Counted from the first letter of the stretch, positions 1-10,347 are shown. The stretch: 54,123 bases of DNA from an uncultured Verrucomicrobiota bacterium (GCA_903907995.1 CAIVQH010000055.1:1-54123), one strand, 5' to 3'. Notes: generated by a model not told the origin, from the sequence alone. Numbers and translations: made by a program.

Positions 1-216
1 AGGTCGGTCTCAAAACGGGCGATTTTCATCGCCTGACTGCGCTGCCGCGATAGATCGCCAAACCATTCCACACCAAGGTCAAGCTCCGCGTGCCGTTTCC
101 TCACCGCCTCCCTCATCTCGACTTCTCAGACAGGCTCTTAGACCGGGCAACGGCATTCCCGTTTGAACTTCGTCCGAATTTGGCCACATCCTCCGCGTCA
201 CAAGCTTCCCCTCGAT

Positions 217-3200
217 ATGCCGCATACCCGCCTACTGGCCCTGACTTTTTGTACGCTTTGCACCCTCCTGTCCGGCGTGAAAGCAGCGGACCGACCGACC
301 GCCGCTTCCAAACCGCTCTCCCTCTTTGACGGCAAGACGCTGGACGGCTGGGAAGGCAAGCCGGGCCTCTGGCGTGTGGAGAACGGGGCCATCATCGGCG
401 GCTCGCTGAAGGAGACGGTGAAGGAAAACGAGTTTCTCGCCACGACCCGCCGGTTCACCAACTTCGTCTTCCGCACGAAGTTCAAGCTCACGGGCACGGG
501 CTTTGTGAACAGTGGCGTGCAGATGCGCAGCAAACGGGTGCCGGGCAGTTCCGAAATGGCCGGCTACCAGTGCGACTTGGGCGATCCGAACTGGTGGGGC
601 AGCCTGTACGACGAGTCGCGCCGCAACCGGACGCTCGCGTGGTCGGACATCGCCAGCCTGGAAAAGCGCCTGAAGCGCAATGACTGGAACGACTACGTGA
701 TCCGCGCCGATGGAAACCATATCACCACCTGGCTCAACGGCATCGTGGGCGTGGATTACTTCGAGCCCGACGACAGCATCATCGGCAGCGGCAAGATCGG
801 CTTCCAGGTGCATGGCGGCGGCGCGACCGAGGCCTCCTTCAAGGACATCACGATCGAGGAACTGCCGGTGCATCCACCGCTCGTGGGCGCGCCGGAACCG
901 CCCGCGCCCCCGCACGACTCGCCGCTCTCGCCGGAGGAGGAGCAGGCCGCCTTCAGCCTGCCGCCGGGCTTCAAGATCGAACTCGTCGCGGCGGAGCCGG
1001 ACGGCGGGAAGTTCGTCGCCATTGACTTCGACCATGCCGGACGGATGTGGACGATGACCGCGCTGGAATACCCGCTGGACGCCAACGAGGCCGGCGCGGA
1101 GGCCAAGGCGCTCTTTGCCCGCGGCGGACGCGATCGGGTGCTGATCTTCGACACACCCACCGCCCCGGGCCGGCAAACCGCCCGCACCTTTGCCGACGGA
1201 CTCGTGATGCCGCTCGGCCTGCTGCCCTACAAGGACGGCGCCTACGTCCAATATGGCACGGAGGTCCGTTTTTACCGCGACTCCAACGGCGACGGAAAGG
1301 CGGACGGCTACACCAACGTGCTGACCGGCTTCGGCATTGAGGATTCGCACCTCTTCCCCCACCAGTTCACCCGCGCGCCCGACGGCTGGCTGTGGCTGGC
1401 CCAGGGGGCGTTCAACTACTCCAAGGTCACCACCCCGAGCCACGAAGTGACCGAATTCAACAAGACCAAGCTCGCGCGCTGGCGGCCCGACGGCAGCAAG
1501 TTCGAGACGATCGGCTGGGGGCCGTGCAACATCTGGGGTCTGGTCATCGATCGCTTCGGCGAAGCGTTCATTCAAGAGGCCAATGACCAGGGCTGGCCGA
1601 TGATGCCCTTCCTCGAAAGCGCCTCCTACCCGCTCTGCGGCGACGACGTGCCGCGCCCCTACGCCCCGCCATTCCCGAAAACCGGCGAGAAGGAAATGGG
1701 CGGCACGGGTCTGAGCGGGTTGGCCCTCAGCGAAGGCGGTGACAGCTTCTCGGGCGAATGGCATGACGTCTTCTTCCTCAACAACCCCATCACCCGGAAA
1801 GTCCAGGCCATCCGGGTCCATCGCGGGGTGCAGCCACTCGAAACTCGAAACTCGAAACTCGAAACTTTCAGCAACGGCTGGCAGCTCGAACACCTGCCCG
1901 ACTTTGTGCTCAGCAGTGACCCGTGGTTCCGCCCCGTGGCAATGACCTTCGGCCCGGATGGCTGCCTGTACATCGTGGACTGGTACAACAAGATCATCTC
2001 GCACAACGAGGTGCCCCGGAATCATCCCGAACGCGACAAGACTCGGGGCCGTGTGTGGCGCATCCGTCACGAATCGCAACCGACGCGCACCAACATCCCT
2101 AACCTCTACAAGGCGGATGATGCCCAATTGCTCGCGAGCCTGAAGGCCGCGAACACTTGGGAGGTCAACGCCGCCTGGCAGGAGATCGTGGACCGCCAGG
2201 CTGTCTCGCTTGCCCCCGCCCTGGCGAAGCTGCTGCTGGACGAGGCCCAACCAACCGACCTGCGCATCCGAGCCCTGTGGTGTCTGGAAAGCCTGCACCA
2301 GCTCGAACTGACGCAGCTCGGACAGCTCTGCCAGGCCCCGCACCGGGCGCTTCGCAAGGAGGCATTACGCGCGGTGGGTCAGGGTGAATTTGACGCAGTC
2401 GGCACCCTGAATTTGGGTGCGGCAGCCTTGGGTGACCGGGACGCCTTGGTCCGACAGGAAGGGATCCGGGTCATGGCCCGCCTGCTGGTCCGTGGCGAAA
2501 CCGAGCCGGGGTATGCCGCGATCAACTCGTTGGCCGCGACCCATCTTTTGACCACCACGGCTCCGGCGGAAGCGGGAACGTGGGCCAAGGCTCCCAATTA
2601 TTTCCCGGAGTTCGAAAAATACCTGCGCCGCCGGACGCTGGAGAAATACCCGGACCTCGTCCGCAACTTCCTGGACCATGATTCCCGGCTCCTGTCCCCT
2701 GCCCAGCGCACCTTCGCCGCGCTGGCTCTGAACGGCGCCGACGGGGCCCGGCATCTGGCCGCAGATGTCCTGAAATGGCGCCAAATCCCGAGCCAGGCCA
2801 ACGAGCGGCTCTCCGATGAAGGACTGTTGCTGCTGGCCACTTATCCGGGCGATCCCACGGTGCTTTCGACGCTACAGTCATCCTTCAACGACCCGGCGGT
2901 GCTCCGCCTGCTCTATGCGAACCGCGCCCGCTTGAAAGACCAGGCTGCGCTGGCGCCGCTGCTGACGGCGGCGGCCCAGGCGCTGGTCGCCCGCGACGGC
3001 AGCGAGGCCAACGAGGCGCTGCTGGCCCAGCTTGCGACCGGATTCCATCTGGCGGGACTGGATAACGAACTGGTCACCGCCGCGACACGTCCCAACGCGA
3101 AACCCGATGCGCAGGTGGCTGCCCTGCGCGCGCTGCGCGAGGCGGGTTCGGCCCGGGTGGATGTGTTCCGCCAGTTCGCCAGCAGTGGCAATGAGCCGGT

Positions 3201-4515
3201 CCGCCGCGAGGCGATTGCCGCGCTCGCCGCCAGCAAGAGCGATACCGCCGTGTCGGCCTTGCTCGAAGTGTGGCCTTCACTCTCGCCCGCACTGCGCAAG
3301 ACCGTGGTGGATCGGCTCGCGAGTTCCGCCACCAGTGCCCGGCAACTCATGGCCGCCATCAGCACCGGAGCCATCGCCCGGGATGAACTGGAGGGCTACA
3401 CGCTCGACAAGCTCGCCACGGTGCTGCCCGACGATGCCATGGTGAAGCGGCTCGTTTCAGAACTGGGGTCGTCGCTGAAGCCCCTGCTGCGCCTCGCCGG
3501 TGGTGATGGTGATTATGTGAACACGGAGCTGACGCTGGACGGTCCCTTCACCGTGGAGTGCTGGGTGAAACTCGCTCCCGGCATCAACAACGAGGATTCC
3601 ATCCTGGGCAGCCCCACCGGGCTCGATGCGAACTTCTACGACAGCCGCTTCCGCATCTGGGTGGCCGGCGTCAATGACATCGTTGTCGCCACGAAGCCCA
3701 CCGCCGCCGAGGCCTGGACGCACCTGGCCTTTACTCGCGACGCCGACGGCACCTTCCGGCTTTATCTCAACGGCGAACTGAACGCGACCAGCACGACAAA
3801 GGACGCCCGGAAGTTTGAGAAGCTGACGCCGTTCCGCTCCAATCCGGCCGGCGGCACTGGCGGTGACTTCGCTGAGTTTCGGGTCTGGAATGTATGCCGC
3901 AACCCCGACCAGATCCGCGCCGGGGCCAATCTCGGCCTGCCCGCTGGCACAGCCGGGCTGGTCTTCCTCGGCTCAGGCGAGTCGTGGGGCAAGCTCAATG
4001 GCGGCGCGAAGATCGAGCGCACCGCCGACCTGCCGCCGGTGCAAACGCCGGAGGAGGCCAAGGCGATCGAGGCGAAGTTTGTGCAGTTTCGTGCGCTGGC
4101 CGCCCAATCCGGGGATCGCGCACACGGCCAGCAGGTTTTCACCGCGACCTGCGGGGTCTGCCACACGGTGAAAGGCAGCGGCGGCAAGATCGGCCCTGCC
4201 CTCGACGGCGCGGGTGCGAGCGGCCTCGAGGCACTGCTCCGCAATGTCATCACGCCCAACGCGGCGATGGAGGCCGGCTACCGCCGCTTCCGGGTCGAGA
4301 CCAAGGACGGCGACGTCATTGAAGGATTGCTCGCCGGACAGGACGCCGATTCGGTGACGATCCGCCAGCCCAATACCGAGGATCAGCGGCTGCTCCGCGC
4401 AAACCTCAAACGCGCCGGCTTCCAGAGGATCAGCATCATGCCCGAAGGGCTGCTCGAAAGCCTGCCTCCGGCACAGGTCCCCGACCTGTTCGCCTATCTG
4501 ATGACGCTGAAGTGA
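217..4515 (+). CDS. Secreted DUF1080 / PVC-type dehydrogenase / LamG / cytochrome c multidomain protein
   Basis: 1432-residue exported protein. The ATG at 217 is preferred to an upstream in-frame start at 163 because it opens a clean signal peptide ending near VKAADRP. Domains in order: DUF1080 (3-keto-disaccharide hydrolase-like, about residues 35-215), a PVC-type membrane-bound dehydrogenase beta-propeller (about 250-650), HEAT-like alpha repeats (about 680-1090), a LamG/concanavalin-like domain (about 1095-1260), and a C-terminal heme-binding domain with CGVCH near residue 1310. Family knowledge places such proteins in the periplasm or on the cell surface, in glycan oxidation. Joining the carbohydrate module with the redox and heme modules suggests sugar oxidation coupled to electron transfer; that is inference and the substrate is unknown. 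A short heptamer repeat lies in frame at 1836-1863. Confidence 0.88.
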   Translation: MPHTRLLALTFCTLCTLLSGVKAADRPTAASKPLSLFDGKTLDGWEGKPGLWRVENGAIIGGSLKETVKENEFLATTRRFTNFVFRTKFKLTGTGFVNSGVQMRSKRVPGSSEMAGYQCDLGDPNWWGSLYDESRRNRTLAWSDIASLEKRLKRNDWNDYVIRADGNHITTWLNGIVGVDYFEPDDSIIGSGKIGFQVHGGGATEASFKDITIEELPVHPPLVGAPEPPAPPHDSPLSPEEEQAAFSLPPGFKIELVAAEPDGGKFVAIDFDHAGRMWTMTALEYPLDANEAGAEAKALFARGGRDRVLIFDTPTAPGRQTARTFADGLVMPLGLLPYKDGAYVQYGTEVRFYRDSNGDGKADGYTNVLTGFGIEDSHLFPHQFTRAPDGWLWLAQGAFNYSKVTTPSHEVTEFNKTKLARWRPDGSKFETIGWGPCNIWGLVIDRFGEAFIQEANDQGWPMMPFLESASYPLCGDDVPRPYAPPFPKTGEKEMGGTGLSGLALSEGGDSFSGEWHDVFFLNNPITRKVQAIRVHRGVQPLETRNSKLETFSNGWQLEHLPDFVLSSDPWFRPVAMTFGPDGCLYIVDWYNKIISHNEVPRNHPERDKTRGRVWRIRHESQPTRTNIPNLYKADDAQLLASLKAANTWEVNAAWQEIVDRQAVSLAPALAKLLLDEAQPTDLRIRALWCLESLHQLELTQLGQLCQAPHRALRKEALRAVGQGEFDAVGTLNLGAAALGDRDALVRQEGIRVMARLLVRGETEPGYAAINSLAATHLLTTTAPAEAGTWAKAPNYFPEFEKYLRRRTLEKYPDLVRNFLDHDSRLLSPAQRTFAALALNGADGARHLAADVLKWRQIPSQANERLSDEGLLLLATYPGDPTVLSTLQSSFNDPAVLRLLYANRARLKDQAALAPLLTAAAQALVARDGSEANEALLAQLATGFHLAGLDNELVTAATRPNAKPDAQVAALRALREAGSARVDVFRQFASSGNEPVRREAIAALAASKSDTAVSALLEVWPSLSPALRKTVVDRLASSATSARQLMAAISTGAIARDELEGYTLDKLATVLPDDAMVKRLVSELGSSLKPLLRLAGGDGDYVNTELTLDGPFTVECWVKLAPGINNEDSILGSPTGLDANFYDSRFRIWVAGVNDIVVATKPTAAEAWTHLAFTRDADGTFRLYLNGELNATSTTKDARKFEKLTPFRSNPAGGTGGDFAEFRVWNVCRNPDQIRAGANLGLPAGTAGLVFLGSGESWGKLNGGAKIERTADLPPVQTPEEAKAIEAKFVQFRALAAQSGDRAHGQQVFTATCGVCHTVKGSGGKIGPALDGAGASGLEALLRNVITPNAAMEAGYRRFRVETKDGDVIEGLLAGQDADSVTIRQPNTEDQRLLRANLKRAGFQRISIMPEGLLESLPPAQVPDLFAYLMTLK
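1836..1863 (+). repeat. In-frame heptamer array, unit ACTCGAA x4
   Basis: Four perfect tandem copies of ACTCGAA followed by a decayed fifth unit (ACTTTCA). It lies inside the PVC dehydrogenase region and encodes LETRNSKLETF without breaking the frame. A degenerate array of the same class occurs at 5648-5682. It resembles the short tandemly repeated repetitive (STRR) sequences known from cyanobacteria. Confidence 0.8.
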
Positions 4516-4608
4516 TCCCGGTCTCGCCGCTGCGGGCCGACCTCACAGTGGGTCGTTCAGCAGTTGCGAAATTGCGACGCCTCCCGCGAAAACGGCTCGG
4601 CCTTTGCC

Positions 4609-5067
4609 CTATTTACCGGGCTGGAGCCGGCCTTCATCCACGTCGATGAACTCGAACATCGTCTGCACCGTACCCGGCGGCAGGCCGATCTCGGCCAGGC
4701 GCTCGTGCAGCCGCTGCGTGCCGGCGTCGCGCCAGCCGCGTTTGCACATGAAGGCGTTCCAGATCTCGATTTCATCCTCGCTCGGCTGACGGCCATGGGC
4801 ATAGGCCCAGGCGAGCAGTTGCTCATCGCTGCCGCCCTTGAGCGTCTCCGCCTCCAGCGCCGCGTAATCAATGTGGAGAAACTTGCAGCAGCGGGAGTCG
4901 AAGCTGCCCTTCATGGCCGCGCCCCGGGCGGCATGCCAGCCCTCGGGCAGCTTGCCCGCCGCCGCGAGCCGGATCTTGTCCAGCATGCGGCCGAAATAGA
5001 CGAGACCCTTGACCTGGTCGGCAGGGCTACGAAGTCCCGGAATGATCGTCGGATACAGAAGTGCCAT
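4609..5067 (-). CDS. DUF5069 domain-containing protein
   Basis: 152-residue soluble protein recognised by the DUF5069 pattern: LRSPADQVKGLVYFGRMLDK near the N-terminus, a central DSRCCKFL, and EIEIWNAFMCKRGW toward the C-terminus. The function of the family is unknown. The ATG at 5067 is preferred; an in-frame GTG at 5091 would add eight residues. It is convergent with the large PVC protein gene and divergent from the small membrane protein at 5217. There is no signal peptide, so a cytoplasmic location is inferred. Confidence 0.8.
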   Translation of the reverse strand: MALLYPTIIPGLRSPADQVKGLVYFGRMLDKIRLAAAGKLPEGWHAARGAAMKGSFDSRCCKFLHIDYAALEAETLKGGSDEQLLAWAYAHGRQPSEDEIEIWNAFMCKRGWRDAGTQRLHERLAEIGLPPGTVQTMFEFIDVDEGRLQPGK

Positions 5068-5216
5068 GCCGGAGTGAATCACGGAAGCCACGAGGTCGCA
5101 AGCTGACCGAGGTCCGAGCGGTAAAGGGTTTTGAATTCGGTCAGGCTCGATTCAGGAGTGGGCCTTGGCTGGCCAGTGGGGCCGATTTCTGGCACGGTAC
5201 TTTCTATAGACCACCC

Positions 5217-5507
5217 ATGAAACATATGGGGCTTCCATTGTGGACATTAACTGTGTTCGCCTTGGCAGTGGTGGTTGTGTTGTTCCTGAGAGCCGAAAAC
5301 GGCCAACTCCGAGCCGCTGCACTGGCCGGGGAAATCTCAGCCCAAATCGCGATTAACAATTCCGCCCTAAGGCGTTCGGGTGAGCTTGGAAATGGCTCTG
5401 CGCTTAGTCGGTCAAATCAGCAGCTGATAGTCCATTATCGGGAGGTGGCAGATAAAGCCGGCAGCTATTGGTCCATGCCCGAGCCCAAGCTCTACCCGGC
5501 TGACTAA
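5217..5507 (+). CDS. Small hypothetical membrane protein
   Basis: 96 residues starting at ATG 5217. One hydrophobic segment (LWTLTVFALAVVVVLFL, about residues 6-22) is followed by a short, probably extracytoplasmic or coiled segment. The longer upstream in-frame extension is composition-poor and overlaps DUF5069, so it was not used. I do not recognise the family. GC content is visibly lower than in the neighbours, which may mean acquisition. It stands alone between divergent and convergent genes. Confidence 0.45.
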   Translation: MKHMGLPLWTLTVFALAVVVVLFLRAENGQLRAAALAGEISAQIAINNSALRRSGELGNGSALSRSNQQLIVHYREVADKAGSYWSMPEPKLYPAD

Positions 5508-5647
5508 ATCAGGATCGTCTTCTGCTTTTTTTCAGCCTTACTGCTTTCGAAATTCACCTTCTCAGCTTGGCAGGCGCGGCATTTGGAGGCCGTGTGTTCT
5601 GAGGACACTCAGGGTTGGCCCGGATCGCAGACCAACCCCGTTGCCCC

Positions 5648-5682
5648 ACTCGCAATTCGAAACTCGTCACTCGCAACTCACA
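5648..5682. repeat. Degenerate heptamer array (ACTCGCA/ATTCGAA class)
   Basis: Five imperfect heptamers (ACTCGCA, ATTCGAA, ACTCGTC, ACTCGCA, ACTCACA), related to the ACTCGAA array at 1836. The array overlaps the stop codon of the SDR gene on the minus strand (5678-5680), so the insertion sits exactly at the 3' end of that gene. Confidence 0.7.
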
Positions 5683-6442
5683 GGAGTCCGCCGGAGACGA
5701 GCAGCGTCTCCCCCGTGACCCAGCCGGAATCGTCGGAGGCGAAGAACGCGACCGCTTTCGCGATGTCGTTCGGCTGGCCGAGGCGACCGAGCGGAGTTTG
5801 GGTTACCAGATGCTTCTGGAAGTCCGTGCCGATGAACCCGGCGGCGTGGACGCCTTCCGTTTCCACCATGCCGGGATTGATCGAGTTGACCCGAATTTTC
5901 TTGGCCGCCAGCTCCTTCGCGAGCGACTTCGTGATGCCATCCACCGCCGCTTTCGAAGCGCTGTAAACTGACGCCCCGGGCAACGGGTTGACGCCGACGA
6001 CCGAGCTGATGTTGACGATGCTGCCACCCGTCGGCGCGAAGTTCTCGACCGCCTTCTGGGTGGTCAGGAGCAGGCCGAGCACGTTCAGGTTGAACTGCTT
6101 GTGGAAATGCTCCTCGGTGATCGCCTCAAGCGGGCCGAACTCATAGACGCCCGCGTTATTGATCAGGATGTCCACCTTGCCGTAGGTCTTCCCCGTCTCT
6201 GCGAAGAGGCGGTCGATTTCGGCCTTCTTGGAGACGTCCCCCTGCACGGCCACAGCCTTGCCGCCGACGGCGGTGATTTCCGCGACGACCGCGTCGGCCC
6301 CCGCCTTGCTGGAGGAATAGTTAACGACGACGGACGCGCCTTCGGCGGCCAGGTGTTTGGCGATGCCCGCCCCGATGCCCTTGGAGGCACCCGTGACGAC
6401 TGCGACCTTGCCGGTGAGTTTCTTGGTAATGTTTGAGCTCAT
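5678..6442 (-). CDS. SDR family NAD(P)-dependent oxidoreductase
   Basis: 254-residue classical short-chain dehydrogenase/reductase of the FabG/glucose-dehydrogenase type. The cofactor motif TGASKGIG is at residues 17-24, NNAG at 95-98, the catalytic Ser in NISSVVG near 146, and Tyr160/Lys164 in YSASK. The length is typical. The substrate cannot be read from the sequence. It lies 83 bp downstream of an Rrf2-type regulator on the same strand, and an inverted repeat about 50 bp upstream of its start suggests control by that regulator. Pairs of Rrf2/YwnA-like regulator and SDR are common in bacteria. Confidence 0.9.
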   Translation of the reverse strand: MSSNITKKLTGKVAVVTGASKGIGAGIAKHLAAEGASVVVNYSSSKAGADAVVAEITAVGGKAVAVQGDVSKKAEIDRLFAETGKTYGKVDILINNAGVYEFGPLEAITEEHFHKQFNLNVLGLLLTTQKAVENFAPTGGSIVNISSVVGVNPLPGASVYSASKAAVDGITKSLAKELAAKKIRVNSINPGMVETEGVHAAGFIGTDFQKHLVTQTPLGRLGQPNDIAKAVAFFASDDSGWVTGETLLVSGGLL

Positions 6443-6492
6443 AACTGGTTTCTTTCTTTCGATTTCGGTTTTGTTGGTTTTGCTGACGATTC

Positions 6493-6511
6493 TGTTACGA
6501 TTATTGTAACA
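6493..6511. promoter_or_regulatory. Putative Rrf2 operator upstream of the SDR gene
   Basis: Perfect inverted repeat TGTTAC-N7-GTAACA in the intergenic region between the Rrf2 regulator and the SDR gene. A related sequence (TGTTACTATTGTAG on the minus strand) lies just upstream of the regulator's own start, as expected for an autoregulated local repressor. Confidence 0.6.
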
Positions 6512-6525
6512 ATTAAAGTGAAAAT

Positions 6526-6942
6526 TTACCGCCGCACGTCGGCGATGACGTCGGCGAGGGTGATTTTGCTGAGGCTGGCCTCCATGCCCTGCTGGGTTTT
6601 CGCCAGGACATTCTCCAGGGCGGCCTTGATGTTACAGCTCACCGCGCAAACCTTCTGGGGCGCATAGGCATGGATGGCAAACGCCTCCGGAGCATCCACC
6701 GCCCGATAGACTTCCAGCAGGGAAATCCGCTCCGGCTTCTTCGCGAGCCCGCAGGCGCCCGACTTGCCGGTGGTCGTCTCGACCAAACCCGCCTTGGACA
6801 GTTTGGCCAGCGTGCGCCGTACAAAGCTGGCGCTGGTGTTCACGCTCTCCGCCAAATGCCCCGACGTGGTCGTCCCGCCCTCCACACAGCCCAGGCCCAC
6901 CAGCAGGTGGACCGCAATCGAGAACTGTGTGTTGAGCGCCAT
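6526..6942 (-). CDS. Rrf2 family transcriptional regulator
   Basis: 138 residues with an N-terminal winged helix (NTQFSIAVHLLVGLG ... SASFVRRTLAKLSKAGLVETTTGKSG) and the family's C-terminal helix with CAVSCNIKAALENVL. Only two cysteines lie in the C-terminal sensor segment (CAVSC) rather than the three of IscR/NsrR, so a YwnA-like thiol or small-molecule sensor is more likely than an Fe-S protein. It is cotranscribed with or adjacent to the SDR gene downstream, and similar inverted repeats lie upstream of both genes. Confidence 0.9.
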   Translation of the reverse strand: MALNTQFSIAVHLLVGLGCVEGGTTTSGHLAESVNTSASFVRRTLAKLSKAGLVETTTGKSGACGLAKKPERISLLEVYRAVDAPEAFAIHAYAPQKVCAVSCNIKAALENVLAKTQQGMEASLSKITLADVIADVRR

Positions 6943-6949
6943 AACTGCA

Positions 6950-6966
6950 ACTACAATAGTAACAGT
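6950..6966. promoter_or_regulatory. Putative Rrf2 autoregulatory operator
   Basis: ACTACAATAGTAACAGT, whose reverse complement contains TGTTACTATTGTA. It is an imperfect palindrome that shares its TGTTAC and ATTGTA halves with the site at 6493-6511. It ends only 7 bp before the Rrf2 ATG, so a bound repressor would cover the promoter or the ribosome site. Confidence 0.5.
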
Positions 6967-7102
6967 TTAGCGCCGCGCAAGATTTTTTGAAGAGATTGTG
7001 AAATTGCCGGTCGGTTTACCGGTGGAACGGATTCATGCCGCATCGTCCGATCCGCCCCATGTTCCCATTCGGATACGAAACTTCCAGAGCGCGTCCGTCG
7101 CA

Positions 7103-7207
7103 GGAATCCTGAATGGATTCCATCATTCAGCCCAGGGTTGCTGCCAGGCAGCTACCTGGGAACGCATCCGCCTAATCCCACCAACGCTGAAAGGGTTGAA
7201 TCAATCC
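7103..7207 (+). repeat. RAYT-associated palindromic repeat, copy 1
   Basis: About 105 bp beginning with a hairpin (GGAATCC-N5-GGATTCC), then CATCATTCAGCCCAGGGTTG, and ending CTGAAAGGGTTGAATCA. Same orientation as copy 3 and opposite to copies 2 and 4. It lies immediately upstream of the RAYT gene. Confidence 0.8.
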
Positions 7208-7230
7208 ACTCCCTTCCACACCATCCCAAC

Positions 7231-7686
7231 GTGCCGCAATCGCTCGCCAGAATCTTGGTTCATACGGTCTTCTCTACCAAAGACCGGCGGCCCTTCCTCC
7301 GTGACAAACCGCTGCGCGACGAACTGCATCGCTATCTTGGCGGCATCCTCACCCACCTCGAATGCCAACCCGTCATTGTTGGCGGCGTGGAAGATCATGT
7401 GCACCTCCTCTGTGCGCTGTCCCGCACCTGCGATGCGGCAAACATGGTCAAAGAGGTCAAACGCGGGTCATCGGTATGGCTGAAGGCCAAATCGCCCGAC
7501 CTCGCGGAGTTCGCCTGGCAAGGCGGGTATGGCATTTTCTCCATCGGCTTTTCGCAGATTCAGGCCGTGCGCGATTACATCGCCGGGCAGGAGGAACACC
7601 ACCGCACGGTTTCGTTTCAGGACGAGTTTCGTCAGTTGTTGCGCCGTTACGAAATCGAATTCGACGAACGGTACGTGTGGGATTGA
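7231..7686 (+). CDS. REP-associated tyrosine transposase (IS200-like, Y1 HUH)
   Basis: 151-residue single-domain Y1 transposase. The GTG at 7231 gives the family N-terminus PQSLARILVHTVFSTKDRRP; the 31-codon upstream extension overlaps the flanking repeat and was rejected. The HUH motif HVHLLC is near residue 56 and the candidate catalytic Tyr is in VRDYIAGQEEH near 117. It ends EFDERYVWD, as is usual for this lineage. It is flanked by four palindromic repeats, and its stop codon TGA is the first triplet of copy 2. RAYTs are domesticated or semi-mobile relatives of IS200 that spread REP/BIME palindromes, so this copy probably mobilises the adjacent repeats. Confidence 0.92.
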   Translation: MPQSLARILVHTVFSTKDRRPFLRDKPLRDELHRYLGGILTHLECQPVIVGGVEDHVHLLCALSRTCDAANMVKEVKRGSSVWLKAKSPDLAEFAWQGGYGIFSIGFSQIQAVRDYIAGQEEHHRTVSFQDEFRQLLRRYEIEFDERYVWD

Positions 7687-7788
7687 TCCAACCCTTTCAG
7701 GGTTGAGGAAAGGGGTGGGCCGGTGCCCCGGGGTAGTCCCGCGTTGCGGCCAACCCTGGGCTGAATGATGGAATCCCTTTGGGATTCC
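7684..7788 (-). repeat. RAYT-associated palindromic repeat, copy 2
   Basis: 105 bp, inverted relative to copy 1. Its ends are the hairpins CAACCCT-TTC-AGGGTTG and GAATCCC-TTT-GGGATTC, with an internal complementary pair (CCCAGGGT/ACCC-rich). It starts on the RAYT stop codon. Confidence 0.8.
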
Positions 7789-7889
7789 CGAACGGGCGAC
7801 GAATGCAATACACCCATATAGGAACCAATTCTTCCAGTGAACCAGGCTGACCAGGAACAACGTGGCGCAGAGGGTAAGCCCACCCCGAT

Positions 7890-7990
7890 CAATCCCAACG
7901 GGATTGAATCATTCAGCCCGGGGTTGCGAGGCACGAGCTACCCCGGGAACGATGGTTGGAAACCTCAACCCTGAAAGGGTTGAATCAATG
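7890..7990 (+). repeat. RAYT-associated palindromic repeat, copy 3
   Basis: About 101 bp in the orientation of copy 1. It begins CAATCCC-AAC-GGGATTG, continues ATTCAGCCCGGGGTTG, and ends CAACCCTGAAAGGGTTGA. Compensatory changes in the terminal hairpin (CAATCCC/GGGATTG instead of GAATCCC/GGGATTC) suggest that the fold matters. Confidence 0.8.
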
Positions 7991-8008
7991 CACGGTCTGG
8001 GCCGGAGG

Positions 8009-8112
8009 TGATCCAACCCTTTCAGGGTTGATGAGATTGGTGGGGCCGTGACCCAGGGTAGTCCCGCGTTGCGGGCCAACCCTGGGCTGAATGATGGAAT
8101 CCCTTTGGGATT
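8009..8112 (-). repeat. RAYT-associated palindromic repeat, copy 4
   Basis: About 104 bp, nearly identical to copy 2 and in the same orientation. It ends 25 bp before the thiC stop codon and forms a head-to-head pair with copy 3, a BIME-like arrangement. Confidence 0.8.
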
Positions 8113-8137
8113 TTGAGGTCGGAACGGCTTCCTTGAC

Positions 8138-10132
<1,995 letters not shown>

Positions 10133-10196
10133 TCATTGTCCGGCGGGAAAATGAATTCCCGGGGGAGAACCTGAAACGGGCCAGGAGGAGAAGGTT

Positions 10197-10285
10197 TTCC
10201 TTCGCCGGCATTACCCGGAGCAGGTTCTGCGGGTCTCGCGCTGCAGCGCGACTCTCAGCCATGACGGAATGGCTCCCCGAACGGA
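10197..10285 (-). promoter_or_regulatory. TPP riboswitch (thi box)
   Basis: On the minus strand the conserved core reads GGGGAGCC, then GGCTGAGAG, a variable GC-rich hairpin, GACCCGCAGAACCTG and CCGGGTAATGCCGGCGAAGG. This order matches the TPP aptamer (CUGAGA and ACCUG-AUCUGGNUAAUGCCAGCGNAGGGA-type segments). It lies 5' of thiC on the same strand, about 90 bp before the start, and would lower thiC expression when TPP is abundant. Whether it acts on termination or translation is not evident. Confidence 0.92.
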
Positions 10286-10347
10286 GATAGGATGCCCGCC
10301 CGGCGCGCCGGGTCAAGACGCACCCTGAGGGTGGGGAAGAGGGGTTT

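Larger units (their letters stand above)
7687..8137. other. Non-coding stretch filled with RAYT repeats
   Basis: No credible gene. Three of the four palindromic repeats occupy most of this interval, separated by about 100 bp and 18 bp of unique sequence. The hairpins facing thiC may also act as its 3' stabiliser or terminator. Confidence 0.7.

Noticed and set aside
232-2343. 703-codon frame on the minus strand opposite the PVC protein gene
   Set aside because: High-GC shadow frame: no recognisable domain, and the plus-strand frame carries clear conserved families.
7103-8112. Possible CRISPR array
   Set aside because: Units are ~105 bp, alternate in orientation and have irregular spacing; they fit RAYT-linked palindromes, and no cas gene is present.
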